A stretch of 64,000 bases of DNA from CAKZLS01 sp963786305 (GTDB taxonomy: Bacteria > Pseudomonadota > Alphaproteobacteria > Rhodospirillales > Defluviicoccaceae), in the NCBI GenBank assembly GCA_963786305.1, contig CAWAYL010000012.1, positions 1 through 64,000 on the forward strand, read 5' to 3'. The translations under genes were made by a program, and so were the position numbers. The notes under the pieces are model-generated. The model worked only from the letters and a program-made list of their open reading frames with translations, made no database searches and was not told the DNA's origin. Shown one piece after another: positions 39,899 to 48,564 of this stretch (position 1 is its first letter; every line of letters begins with the position of its first letter).

Positions 39899-40393
39899 AT
39901 GAAAATCATCGACCAGGGTACCTTGTCCCGTCTGTCCGCCGACGCCGCCGGGCGGCCACGCCGCCGCGCCAACTGGAATCTTCATCCGACCCTGGACGAC
40001 CCGATCCAGCGTTTCTTCAACGCCATGGAGCCGGGCACGTATGTGCGTCCGCACCGCCATGACGGAGCAAATCGCTGGGAGGGTTTCTTCGCCATCCGGG
40101 GATCGGCGGCGATCGTCACGTTTTCGGACGAGGGAGCGTTGCTGGACCGCGTCGTCATTGCCGCCGACGGCGACAACCTGGGTTTGGAAATTCCGCCGCG
40201 CACCTGGCACGCGCTGGCGAGCTTGCAACCGGGCACCATCCTGTTGGAACTCAAGCCCGGCCCCTACGAGCCGATGACCGACAAGGATTTTGCGTCCTGG
40301 GCACCGGAAGAGGGCGACCCCGGCGCCGCGGCGTTCGAGCACTGGTACCGCGAAGGAGCGTTGGGCAGCCTTGCGGCTGGCCCGAGCGGGTAG
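39899..40393 (+). CDS. WbuC-type cupin protein
   Basis: Cupin-fold metalloprotein of about 164 residues. It starts MKIIDQGTLSRLSADAAGRP, followed by RRANWNLHPTLDDPIQRFFN and AMEPGTYVRPHRHDGANRWE. The His cluster (PHRH) and later WHALASL are expected metal ligands. WbuC-type proteins occur in O-antigen clusters, but the reaction is undetermined. The ATG at 39899 has a perfect AGAGGAGG just upstream; the frame is open further 5' but that is not needed. A toxin-antitoxin remnant begins 3 bp after the stop. Confidence 0.82.
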   Translation: MKIIDQGTLSRLSADAAGRPRRRANWNLHPTLDDPIQRFFNAMEPGTYVRPHRHDGANRWEGFFAIRGSAAIVTFSDEGALLDRVVIAADGDNLGLEIPPRTWHALASLQPGTILLELKPGPYEPMTDKDFASWAPEEGDPGAAAFEHWYREGALGSLAAGPSG

Positions 40394-40396
40394 ACG

Positions 40397-40611
40397 TTGT
40401 CCGAGTATCTGCTCCATGAGATCAAGCACGCCGCCGAAAGAGCGACGGTCTCTGAGAATTCGCGCGAGGCTTAAAACCCGCGCCCCCGTGACACTGGTGT
40501 GTTGCCGACCGATTTGATTCGAATGGAACGTGACAGCTGATGATGGTGGTTGATGCCTCGGCAATGGTCGAGGTTCTCCGGTGCACGACCGTAGATTCCT
40601 CAATCGAGTAG
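40397..40611 (+). pseudogene. Remnant of a FitAB/VapBC-type toxin-antitoxin pair
   Basis: Too short and broken for ordinary gene calling. From TTG 40397 the frame reads LSEYLLHEIKHAAERATVSE. A one-base shift then gives IRARLKTRAPVTLV, and a later shift gives LIRMERDS and a stop at 40541. This is the C-terminal half of a FitA/VapB-like antitoxin; the ribbon-helix-helix N-terminus is missing. Its stop overlaps ATG 40540, which begins MMVVDASAMVEVLR, the N-terminal PIN-domain strand of VapC-type RNase toxins including the first catalytic Asp. That frame stops at 40611 after 23 codons. The overlapping stop/start is typical of intact pairs, so this is a decayed module. Confidence 0.65.
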
Positions 40612-40649
40612 ATTCCAGTTTCCCGTTTGCCTCACATCCGCGGCTGCCG

Positions 40650-41742
40650 TTACCCCGTCAGCGGGAGAGTTTGCCAGGGGATGAGGCGGCAGCTCGCTGC
40701 GGGTGGCGGCGGCGGGCGGTTCTGGCCGCCGAAGGCGAGGCCGAAGATCTCCCGCCAGCGGACCAGCGCCTCGTCATTGCGGTTGTCGCGCTCCAGATCG
40801 GAGGCCTTGGAGGCGGCGGCGTGGGCCGCCTCCGCGCTGGCCAGCCAGGCGTCGCCGAGCACCACGCCCTCGTGGCTTCCCGGAACGTAGAGGGTCCGGC
40901 CGGCCTGAGCCGTCAGCCAGAAAAAGAAATCCCGCACCATCCAGTCGTAGAACAACGCGCTCCGGCGCTGATAAATCCAGACGCGGAGGAACTCGCATGC
41001 CAACCTTTCCAGGGCGAGCGACGCGATCGGCGCGCCGGCGGTCCGCCGCCACGCCTTGAGCATGCGGATCAGGTGGCGCGCCTTGCCGGCGGTGGCGATA
41101 TCGATACGGTCGAGGTTCCGGGCCTCGGCGTGCGGGTTGAAGTTGCTCCAGTAGTCCTGGTGACGCGCCCGCCCGCGCGCCGCGACGAAATAGCTTCCGT
41201 CATGAAAGAAACAGGGAAGGATCCGGATCGTGATCTTCGCCCCGTCGACGGCAATGTCGGTCAGTGACCGTGAGCGCGCCGTCGGGCGAGGTTCCGACGG
41301 CTCCATAACGGTTCTCGAGCAGCGCCATCATGTCGCGCAGCAAAGGCGGAAGGCGCGCTTCCGTCTCGCCGGCACCTTCCGGGTCGCCGCCGCCGCCACA
41401 CACACCGCCAAACATGTGCGATTGAAAGCGATCGGGCACCACGAACATGGCGTCGGCCGTCCGCGATCCGCGCAACGCCGTCCTCTTGCCGTGGCTGCCG
41501 ATGACCACGAGGTCGCCGGCCTCTGGACTTGGATCGAACGCCGGGCGGCGAAAACGCCGACCGAGGAGCGCGCCCGCATCCGTCAAGGCCCTCCACGTTG
41601 AGTAGCGCTCCTGGGGTGACGGTTCGAGCATGGAGATGAAAGTGTGGAAGCGGGCCGCGACGTTCCGCCATTCCGCCGTCAAATCCGGTGTCTCCGGCGA
41701 AACTCGGAAGGCCGTCGTATGGGTACCATGTGTTGGATCCAA
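40650..41742 (-). CDS. CD-NTase-like (SMODS) nucleotidyltransferase fold protein, orphan, degenerate active site
   Basis: About 360 residues. The fold markers of bacterial cGAS/DncV-like nucleotidyltransferases are present: VVIGSHGKRTALRGS (G-S motif), MFVVPDRF, ILPCFFHDGSYFVAARGRAR, LDRIDIATAGKARHLIRMLK, AWRRTAGAPIASLALERLAC and the C-terminal ALVRWREIFGLAF, similar to CBASS cyclases. The DxD metal motif reads TAD, so the first Asp is Thr. The third acidic position, before the Leu-Pro of ITIRILPCF, is Arg. A frame break lies near 41268. No CBASS effector or regulatory gene is adjacent; nrdJ ends 4 bp upstream on the same strand. It may be an inactive sensor or a family with another function. 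The start, MDPTHGTHTTAFR, is uncertain. Confidence 0.65.
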
Positions 41743-41746
41743 ACCA

Positions 41747-44700
41747 CTAGGAACATCCGGTGGTCCCGCCGCAGGTCATGCACTTCAGGCATGTCCCGTT
41801 GCGAACCAGGGTAAAGTGTCCACACTCGTCGCAGGCGTCGCCTTCGTAGCCTTTGATTCGCGCTTGCTGGGAATGGTCCAGACGAACGCTGGTGGCCTGA
41901 ATAAGGCCGGTTTCCAGTTGCGAGGATTGACCCGGTTCGGCGGCGGCCAGCATATAGGCTTCCTCGCGATTGTCCCGGGCATGCGCCTGGGCGTCGATAT
42001 CGGCTCCGAGGGCGTCGGCTTGGGCGGGGGCGGTCTGTTGGCCGCGCGCCGCTCGCTTGCCCGTTGCCGCCGTTAAGCCCACCCTTGAGGACGGTAAAGC
42101 GGTTGCGGACGTAGCCGTTGCTGGTCAGCCGCTTGACCACCGGCATCGGATCGTCGTCCGATTCCAGCTTGCCCTGTTCGTCGCCCTTGCCGGTGGTATC
42201 GGGTAGAAGATCCGCCGGCTCCACGTGAGCGAGGTCGTTGCGACCGAGGTAGGACACCGCCAGTTCACGGAATATGTAGTCGAGGATGGAGGTGGCCATT
42301 TTGATGGTCTCGTTGCCTTCCACGATGCCCGCGGGCTCGAAGCGGGTGAATGTGAAGGCCTCGGTGAACTCCTCCAGCGGCACGCCGTACTGGAGGCCTA
42401 TGGAAATGGCGATGGCGAAATTGTTCATCAGGCTGCGGAAGGCGGCGCCCTCCTTGTGCATGTCGAGGAAGATCTCGCCCAGTCCGCCGTCCTCGTATTC
42501 GCCGGTCCGAAGATATACCTTATGGCCGCCCACCATGGCTTTCTGGGTGTAGCCCTTGCGCCGATTGGGCAGGCTGCGGCGTTCGATGCTGGGCACCGAC
42601 ACCAGCCGCTCGACGATCCGTTCGGTGACGATCTCGGCGCGCGCGGCGGCGGGTTGATCCGCCAGCTCCTCGGCCAGCTGGGCGGCGTCCTCGGGGTCCA
42701 GCAAGGATGCCGACAGCGGCTGCGACAGTTTCGAGCCGTCGCGGTACAGCGCGGTGGCTTTCAGTCCGAGATGCCACGACAGCATATAGGCCTGCTTGCA
42801 TTCCTCGATGGTCGCCGAATGGGCCATGTTGATGGTCTTCGAGATGGCGCCGCTGATGAACGGCTGAGCCGCCGCCATCATCCGGATGTGGCTTTCGACC
42901 GATAGCGATCGGGTGCCGGTGCGGCCGCAGGCACTGGCGCAATCGAACACCGGAAGGTGCTTCGCCTTGAGAAACGGTGCGCCCTCCAGCGTCATCGCGC
43001 CGCAGACGTGGATGTTGGCCGCGTCGATCTCGTCCCGGCTGAAACCCAGCGCCGACAACAGACAGAACGAGACGTCGTTCAAGGACTGCTCGGCGATCCC
43101 GAGGTCCTCGGTGCAGAAGGCTTCGCCGAGTGTCCATTTGTTAAACGCGAAGCGGATGTCGAAGGCGTCGGTGATGGCGGTCTCGACGGCCGCGATGGCG
43201 GTGTCGGTGAAGCCGCGCGCCCGCAGCGTTTCGTGATTGACGCCGGGTGCGGCCCGCAGGCTGCCGTGTCCCACCGCGTAGCGCACCATGTCCTCGATTT
43301 CGGCCTCGTCGTAGCCGAGCCGGCACAACGCCTGAGGAACAACTCGATTGATGATCTTGAAGTAGCCGCCGCCGGCGAGCTTCTTGAATTTCACCAGCGC
43401 ATAGTCGGGCTCGATGCCGGTGGTGTCGCAATCCATCACCAGCCCGATGGTTCCGGTGGGCGCGACCACCGTGGTCTGGGCATTGCGATAGCCGTGGTCC
43501 CGACCCAGCTCCAGCGCCCGGTCCCAGGCGGCGCCGGCGGCGACGGCAAGGGGCGCGTCCGTCGCATCGGCCGCGTCCAGCGGCACCGGTGCCACCGACA
43601 ATCCTTCGTATCCCTTGGGATGGCCGTGGGCGGCGCGGCGGTGGTTGCGGATGACCCGCAACATGGCGTCGCGGTTCTTGGCGAAGCCGGGGAAGGGGCC
43701 GAGTTCCGAGGCCATTTCCGCCGACGTTGCATAGGACACGCCCGCCATCAGTGCACTGATCGCGCCGCAGGTGTTTCGTGCCGCGTCGGAATCATAGGGC
43801 ACGCCGATGGCCATGAGGTAGCCGCCAATGTTGGCGAAGCCGAGCCCGAGGGTGCGGAACTCATAGGACAGTTCGGCGATGCGCCGCGCCGGAAACTGCG
43901 CCATCATCACCGAGATTTCCAGGACCACCGTCCACAGCCGAACGGCGTGCTCGAAACCGGCGACGTCGAAGCTGCTATCGGCCCGCTGGAAGGTCATGAG
44001 GTTCAGCGAGGCGAGATTGCACGCGGTGTCGTCGAGGAACATGTACTCGGAGCACGGATTGGAGGCGTTGATCCGCCCGCTTTCGGGGCAGGTGTGCCAT
44101 TCGTTGATGGTGGTGTCGTATTGCAGGCCGGGGTCGGCGCAACTCCAGGCGGCATGGCCGATCTGATCCCACAATTCGCTCGCCCGGACGCGCTTGGCGA
44201 CACCGCCGTCCGTGCGGCGCATCAGTTCCCAGTCGCCGTCCTGCAGGACCTTCTCGAGGAAGGCGTTGGTAATCCGAACGCTGTTGTTTGCGTTCTGTCC
44301 GGAAACGGTCAGGTAGGCTTCCGAATCCCAGTCTGTATCGAGAACCGGGAACGAAACCTCGGTAAAGCCCTGGCGGGCAAATTCGATGATTCGCTGGATA
44401 TAGGCCTCGGGAACCATCGCCCGGCGCGCCGCGATCACCGCCTTCTTCAGCTCGGCGTTGCGCTTGGGGTCGTGCCGCGCCTCGACGTCTCCGTTGCCGC
44501 CGTCGCGGCAGGCGGCCATCACCAGGTTCAGGTGCTTGTTGGCGAGTTGAGATCCGGCGACCAGAGCCGCCACTTTCTGTTCCTCGAACGTCTTCCAGTT
44601 GATGAAGGCTTCGATATCCGGGTGGTCGATGTCCACCACCACCATCTTGGCGGCGCGCCGGGTGGTGCCGCCGGATTTAATGGCGCCCGCCGCCCGGTCG

Positions 44701-45483
44701 CCGATCTTCAGAAAGCTCATCAGCCCCGAAGAGCGGCCGCCGCCGGACAGCGGCTCGTCGGCGGCGCGCAGCCGCGAGAAATTGGTGCCGGTGCCGGATC
44801 CGTACTTGAACAGCCGGGCCTCGCGCACCCAGAGGTCCATGATGCCGCCCTCGTTCACCAGGTCATCGGAAATGCCCTGGATGAAGCAGGCATGCGGTTG
44901 CGGATGTTCGTAGGCGGACTCCGATTGCCTGACCTCGCCGGTGCGATGGTCGGCGTAGAAGTGCCCCTGGGCAGGCCCGTCGATGCCGTAAGCCCAGTGC
45001 AGGCCGGTATTGAACCACTGCGGCGAATTCGGCGCGCACATCTGCTTGGCCAGCATGTAGCGAAGCTCGTCGAAAAAGGCGCGGGCGTCGGACTCCGCGG
45101 TCGAAGTAGCCGCCCTTCCAGCCCCAATACGTCCATGTGCCGGCAAGCCGATCGAACACCTGTTTGGCGCTCGCCTCTCCGACATAGCGCTGATCATCGG
45201 GAACGTCCTGCAGCGCCTTGATGTCGGCCGTCCGGCGCCAGAGAAACTCGGGAACCTTGCTTTCCTTGACCGGCTTGAGGCGGGCCGGGACGCCCGCCTT
45301 GCGAAAGTATTTCTGAGCGAGCACGTCGCACGCCACCTGCGACCATTCGGACGGAACTTCGATGCTGTCCTGGTGGAACACCACGGACCCGTCCGGATTG
45401 CGGATTTCGCTGGTGGTCGTGCGGAATTCGATGGACTCGTAAGGAGACGTCTCTGGTTCGGTAAACAGCTTGGCTATGCGCAT
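41747..45483 (-). CDS. nrdJ: Class II (B12-dependent) ribonucleotide reductase with C-terminal zinc ribbon
   Basis: Reduces ribonucleotides to deoxyribonucleotides using adenosylcobalamin, independent of oxygen. About 1,245 residues, the long form common in alphaproteobacteria. Motifs: APNSPQWFNTGLHWAYGI, FKYGSGTGTNFSRLRAADEP, SGGGRSSGLMSFLKIGDRAA, the active-site region INASNPCSEYMFLDDTACNL, ASLNLMTF and VAPTGTIGLVMDCDTTGIEP. The C-terminal tail has two CxxC-type pairs (CDECGHFTLVRNGTCLKCMT, CGGTTGCS). Frame breaks lie near 45110, between GWKGGYFD and the downstream TAESDARAFFDELRYMLA, and near 42075. All key residues remain. A pair of NrdR-box-like palindromes lies about 135-180 bp upstream of the start. 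Confidence 0.95.
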
Positions 45484-46018
45484 GACGTTTGTGTCTCGCC
45501 TTTCATTATGACTAGCGGTTACCAAGGGCTATGGATCGAATGCCTTCCCAAGCGCGGGTTTGCCCGTCAGCCCCAAATTTTTTGGTTATTCGCGCCAAGC
45601 CGGTGTGCCCCTGTGAAACACGATATAGCGTGACGCGCCCAGTGAGAACTACCATATCTCGGTCGAATTAATCGCGCAACCACATTTCGTCATATTGAGT
45701 ACGTGGATCACATCATGTTGTGTTTTTGCGACGACGTTGCGGTTCATGGTTCGTTGAGGTTTCGTGGCTGATCATCGTCGTCGGGCCGAATTGGGCCGCC
45801 GCGAGGTCGATGCGGCACCGGCAACGACGCGGCGCGCTCGGCGATGCGATCGCGACCCTCGTATCGGCTGATGATCAGCTCGCGCCGTGAGCGCCGCTAT
45901 GGACGCCGACCTTGAGCGATGCCATAGTGCGCCCGCGGATCCGCGGAATGCTTTACGACAGGGATTTCGGTGGATTGTGCGACGTTGAGGAGCGAGTTCA
46001 AAAGAGGATCGGGTGGCG
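45484..46018. other. Intergenic region between nrdJ and the NDUFA12-like gene
   Basis: About 535 bp between divergent genes. It contains the NrdR boxes at 45618-45664. I found no cobalamin-riboswitch-like conserved sequence, tRNA or coding sequence in the rest (45665-46018). Confidence 0.5.
45618..45664. promoter_or_regulatory. Pair of NrdR-box-like operators upstream of nrdJ
   Basis: Box 1 ACACGATATAGCGTGA (45618-45633) and box 2 CTACCATATCTCGGTC (45649-45664) both fit the NrdR pattern of C/A-rich left half, ATAT centre and GTG-like right half. Box 1 is the stronger match. They are offset by 31 bp, the three-helical-turn spacing characteristic of NrdR box pairs. NrdR represses nrd genes when dATP is high. 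Confidence 0.6.
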
Positions 46019-46381
46019 ATGCATATTGGGACAATGCTGATGACGTCCTTGTTCGGTGAGCGCGTGGGGACCGATGTGTTCGGAAACCGCTATTACCGCA
46101 GCCGCAAGAAGCACATGGGGCGCTACGGGCGCGAACGGCGCTGGGTGGTTTTCAAGGGCAAGACCGAGGCGACGAAGGTGCCGCCGGAATGGCATGCGTG
46201 GTTGCATCACATGAGCGAAGAACCGCTCACCGACGATGTGGCCGTCCGCCGCCCGTGGCAGCGCGAACATCTGCCCAATCTTACGGGTACACAATATGCC
46301 TACTGGCCGGAAGGTTATGACCTGAGCGGCGGCAAGCGGGCCCAGGCGACGGGCGATTACGAGGCCTGGACGCCGGAGTGA
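46019..46381 (+). CDS. NDUFA12-like NADH:ubiquinone oxidoreductase accessory protein
   Basis: Alphaproteobacterial homologue of the mitochondrial complex I accessory subunit NDUFA12 (B17.2), about 120 residues. Signature segments are TDVFGNRYYRSRKKHMGRYG, RERRWVVFKGKTEATKVPPE, WHAWLHHMSEEPLTDD and REHLPNLTGTQYAYWPEGYD. It binds the hydrophilic arm of complex I. The ATG at 46019 is in frame with a GTG at 46013. It heads a plus-strand run with two MlaD genes and a DUF2155 gene, an arrangement familiar from alphaproteobacteria. Frame intact. Confidence 0.93.
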   Translation: MHIGTMLMTSLFGERVGTDVFGNRYYRSRKKHMGRYGRERRWVVFKGKTEATKVPPEWHAWLHHMSEEPLTDDVAVRRPWQREHLPNLTGTQYAYWPEGYDLSGGKRAQATGDYEAWTPE

Positions 46382-46415
46382 TCGGGCGGCGTGACCCGCG
46401 GAACGGGAGAGTTCA

Positions 46416-46916
46416 TTGGCGAAATCGGGTGAAAAAAAAGAGGTCGTTTATGGTGGCTTGGCCATCCTGTTTTTCATGGCGGTCTTCGGTATTTTCTATA
46501 GCGGCCAGCATAAGAAGGCGACGGCGGGACTCACCGAATACACCATTTTCGCAACGTTCAACCGTATCGACGGTCTCGATGTCGGCACCGAGGTCCGTTT
46601 GAGCGGCATTCCCATCGGCACCGTGGAAAAACTGGCGCTTACTGGCAACTACCGGGCGCGGGTCACGATGCGTCTCCGCGAAGGGGTCGAGTTGCCCGCC
46701 GATACGTCAGCGGCGATTTATACCGACGGATTGTTCGGGTCGAAGTTCGTGACCCTCGATCCGGGCGGCAACGAGGTCATCTTGAAGAACGGCGACACCA
46801 TCACCTTTACCCAGGATGCCGTGGTGGTCAGCGACCTTCTCGATCTGATCATCGCCGAGGGCAAGTCGCGGCGAACCGCCTCCGGGGCGGAAGACAATAA
46901 AGCAGGAGGCAATTGA
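46416..46916 (+). CDS. MlaD family (MCE domain) protein 1
   Basis: Periplasmic lipid-binding subunit of an Mla-type phospholipid transport system, anchored by one N-terminal helix (VVYGGLAILFFMAVFGIFYS). The MCE domain is clear: YTIFATFNRIDGLDVGTEVR, LSGIPIGTVEKLALTGNYRA and SAAIYTDGLFGSKFVTLDPG. About 166 residues. The start is TTG 46416 with GGGAGA upstream. Its stop overlaps the ATG of the next MlaD gene by 1 bp (TGATG). The two may form mixed hexamers, or one may be a diverged copy. Confidence 0.9.
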   Translation: MAKSGEKKEVVYGGLAILFFMAVFGIFYSGQHKKATAGLTEYTIFATFNRIDGLDVGTEVRLSGIPIGTVEKLALTGNYRARVTMRLREGVELPADTSAAIYTDGLFGSKFVTLDPGGNEVILKNGDTITFTQDAVVVSDLLDLIIAEGKSRRTASGAEDNKAGGN

Positions 46917-47377
46917 TGCGCAGGAACGCCGTTGAAACCGTGCTGGGCGCCGTGGTGCTGATGGTCGCGGGTCTGTTCGTGTACTTTGCCTACTCGACGG
47001 CGGAGGTCGGGGCCAAGCCGGGATACCGGGTCACGGCGTCGTTTCTGAATCTCGGCGGCTTGTCCAATGGCAGCGACGTGCGCATCAGCGGCGTCAAGAT
47101 CGGCACGGTAACCAGCCTCGATCTCGATCCGGAAACCTTCGATGCGGTGATCACCATGAACGTGGGCAACGAGGTGCGGCTTCCGGCGGATACGGTGGCT
47201 TCCATTTCGAGTTCGAGCCCGCTTGGGGGAAAATACGTCCGGTTGGCTCCTGGGACGTCCTCGGAAATGATCGAGCCCGGCGGGGCCGTCACGCAGACGC
47301 GCGCCTTTACCTCGCTCGAGGACCAGGTTGGCGAAATCATCTTCCTGGCCACCAGCAAGCCGAACGCGCAACAGTAA
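46916..47377 (+). CDS. MlaD family (MCE domain) protein 2
   Basis: Second MCE-domain protein, about 153 residues, with N-terminal helix AVETVLGAVVLMVAGLFVYF and MCE domain VTASFLNLGGLSNGSDVRIS, GVKIGTVTSLDLDPETFDAV, ISSSSPLGGKYVRLAPG. The ATG overlaps the upstream stop and GCAGGAGG lies just before it. The pair are homologous but clearly different in sequence. Other Mla components (MlaE, MlaF) are not in this window. Confidence 0.9.
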   Translation: MRRNAVETVLGAVVLMVAGLFVYFAYSTAEVGAKPGYRVTASFLNLGGLSNGSDVRISGVKIGTVTSLDLDPETFDAVITMNVGNEVRLPADTVASISSSSPLGGKYVRLAPGTSSEMIEPGGAVTQTRAFTSLEDQVGEIIFLATSKPNAQQ

Positions 47378-47533
47378 ATTTCCATGACGTCGGCGCGGCG
47401 TTGGCCCTCGACCGATACGCGCAGCATGCGCTCTTCGGTTCGCCGGCCCTAAGTCGAGACTCCGGATGTGAAAATTGACTGCTTCACGCCAAACAAGGTG
47501 GTCCCGTGCGCGAGGAATGCTAAAAACGCCTGC

Positions 47534-47941
47534 ATGACCAGACTTCTTCTCCCATCCTTGATGATGTCCGTCCTGCTCGGCGTCCCGGCGCTGGCCGATC
47601 CGTATCCCATCGCCGTCCTGCGCGGCCTCGATAAGGTCACCGCGCGGGTCACCACATTGGAAGCGCCGGTGGGCGTATCGATTCCCTTTGGCGCCCTCGA
47701 GATCGTCGTTCGCACCTGCGACAAGCGTCCCCCAGAGGAACCGCCGGAATCCGCCGCTTTTCTGGAGATCCGCGAGGCTCGCGAGGGCGAGGCGCGGGTC
47801 AACGTCTTTCAGGGTTGGATGTTCGCCTCGAGTCCGGCCCTGTCGGCGATGGATCATGCCGTTTACGATGTCTGGGTGCTCGACTGCGTCAAAACCGCTG
47901 CAACCGAAGATTCCAGCTCGGCCTCCAACAAGTTGGAGTAG
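47534..47941 (+). CDS. DUF2155 domain-containing exported protein
   Basis: About 135 residues with signal peptide MTRLLLPSLMMSVLLGVPAL (ending ALADP). The DUF2155 core is AVLRGLDKVTARVTTLEAPV, GALEIVVRTCDKRPPEEPPE and VFQGWMFASSPALSAMDHAV with YDVWVLDC. DUF2155 proteins are small alphaproteobacterial periplasmic proteins of unknown function, normally found next to aat and accC as here. The 3' end overlaps the convergent aat gene by 79 bp. Frame intact. Confidence 0.9.
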   Translation: MTRLLLPSLMMSVLLGVPALADPYPIAVLRGLDKVTARVTTLEAPVGVSIPFGALEIVVRTCDKRPPEEPPESAAFLEIREAREGEARVNVFQGWMFASSPALSAMDHAVYDVWVLDCVKTAATEDSSSASNKLE

Positions 47942-48535
47942 AAGGCCGACCGCTGGCCAAGCGCGTCGTGAAGCTGGCGCAGGTAGACGGCACCCGAAAT
48001 CTCTTTTGCGCCGAATTGGCGAAGGTGGTCGGTGACGAATTGCGTATCGAGCAGGTCGAATTTGCCCCTGTTGAGCAGTGCCACCAGATAGACCAGGGCG
48101 ATCTTGCTCGCGTCTTTGTCCGCCGAGAACATGCTTTCGCCAAAGAACACCCCGCCGAGCGCCATGCCATACAAGCCGCCCACCAGCGCGTCGTCGCGCC
48201 AGGTCTCCACACTGTGGGCGTAACCCAGCCGATGGAGCTGGCAGAAGACGCGGATAATCTGGTTGTTGATCCATGTATCCGAACGGCCCGCCCGGGGGCG
48301 GGCGCACGCGTGGATCACGCCTTCGAAATCCGCGTCGACGCGAATGCGGTACGGGCGCCGCCGGATGGTCTTCTTCAGCCGCGCCGGGCACATGGAATTG
48401 GTCAAGCGGCAGGACGCCTCGTATCATCGGCGATATCCACTGGACATCGACGGCGTCGCGGTGCCGCGCCATTGGGAAGACGCCTAGGGAATAGCCCTGG
48501 ATGACCAGTTCCGGCGTCAGCCTGTGCCTGGGAAC
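47863..48535 (-). CDS. aat: Leucyl/phenylalanyl-tRNA--protein transferase (frame break; exact start unresolved)
   Basis: Adds Leu or Phe to N-terminal Lys/Arg of proteins, creating N-degrons that ClpS-ClpAP (also in this window) degrades. The N-terminal signature LTPELVIQGYSLGVFPMARH, then VQWISPMIRGVLPLDQFHVP, lies in one frame. After an indel near 48395 the main domain follows: KTIRRRPYRIRVDADFEGVI, DTWINNQIIRVFCQLHRLGY, LVGGLYGMALGGVFFGESMF and VTDHLRQFGAKEISGAVYLR. It ends TQSSTQTS, as in relatives. No convincing start codon is visible in the first frame, so the 5' end near 48535 is approximate. It lies about 30 bp downstream of accC. Confidence 0.92.
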
Positions 48536-48564
48536 CGATGGCCTGATCTCACCCTCCCCTTATC

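Noticed and set aside
42957..45221. Plus-strand open frame of 754 codons
   Set aside because: Antisense to nrdJ, whose catalytic motifs are clear on the minus strand.
45484..46018. Cobalamin riboswitch upstream of nrdJ
   Set aside because: No B12-box-like conserved sequence was visible; the NrdR-box pair is a better explanation of control.
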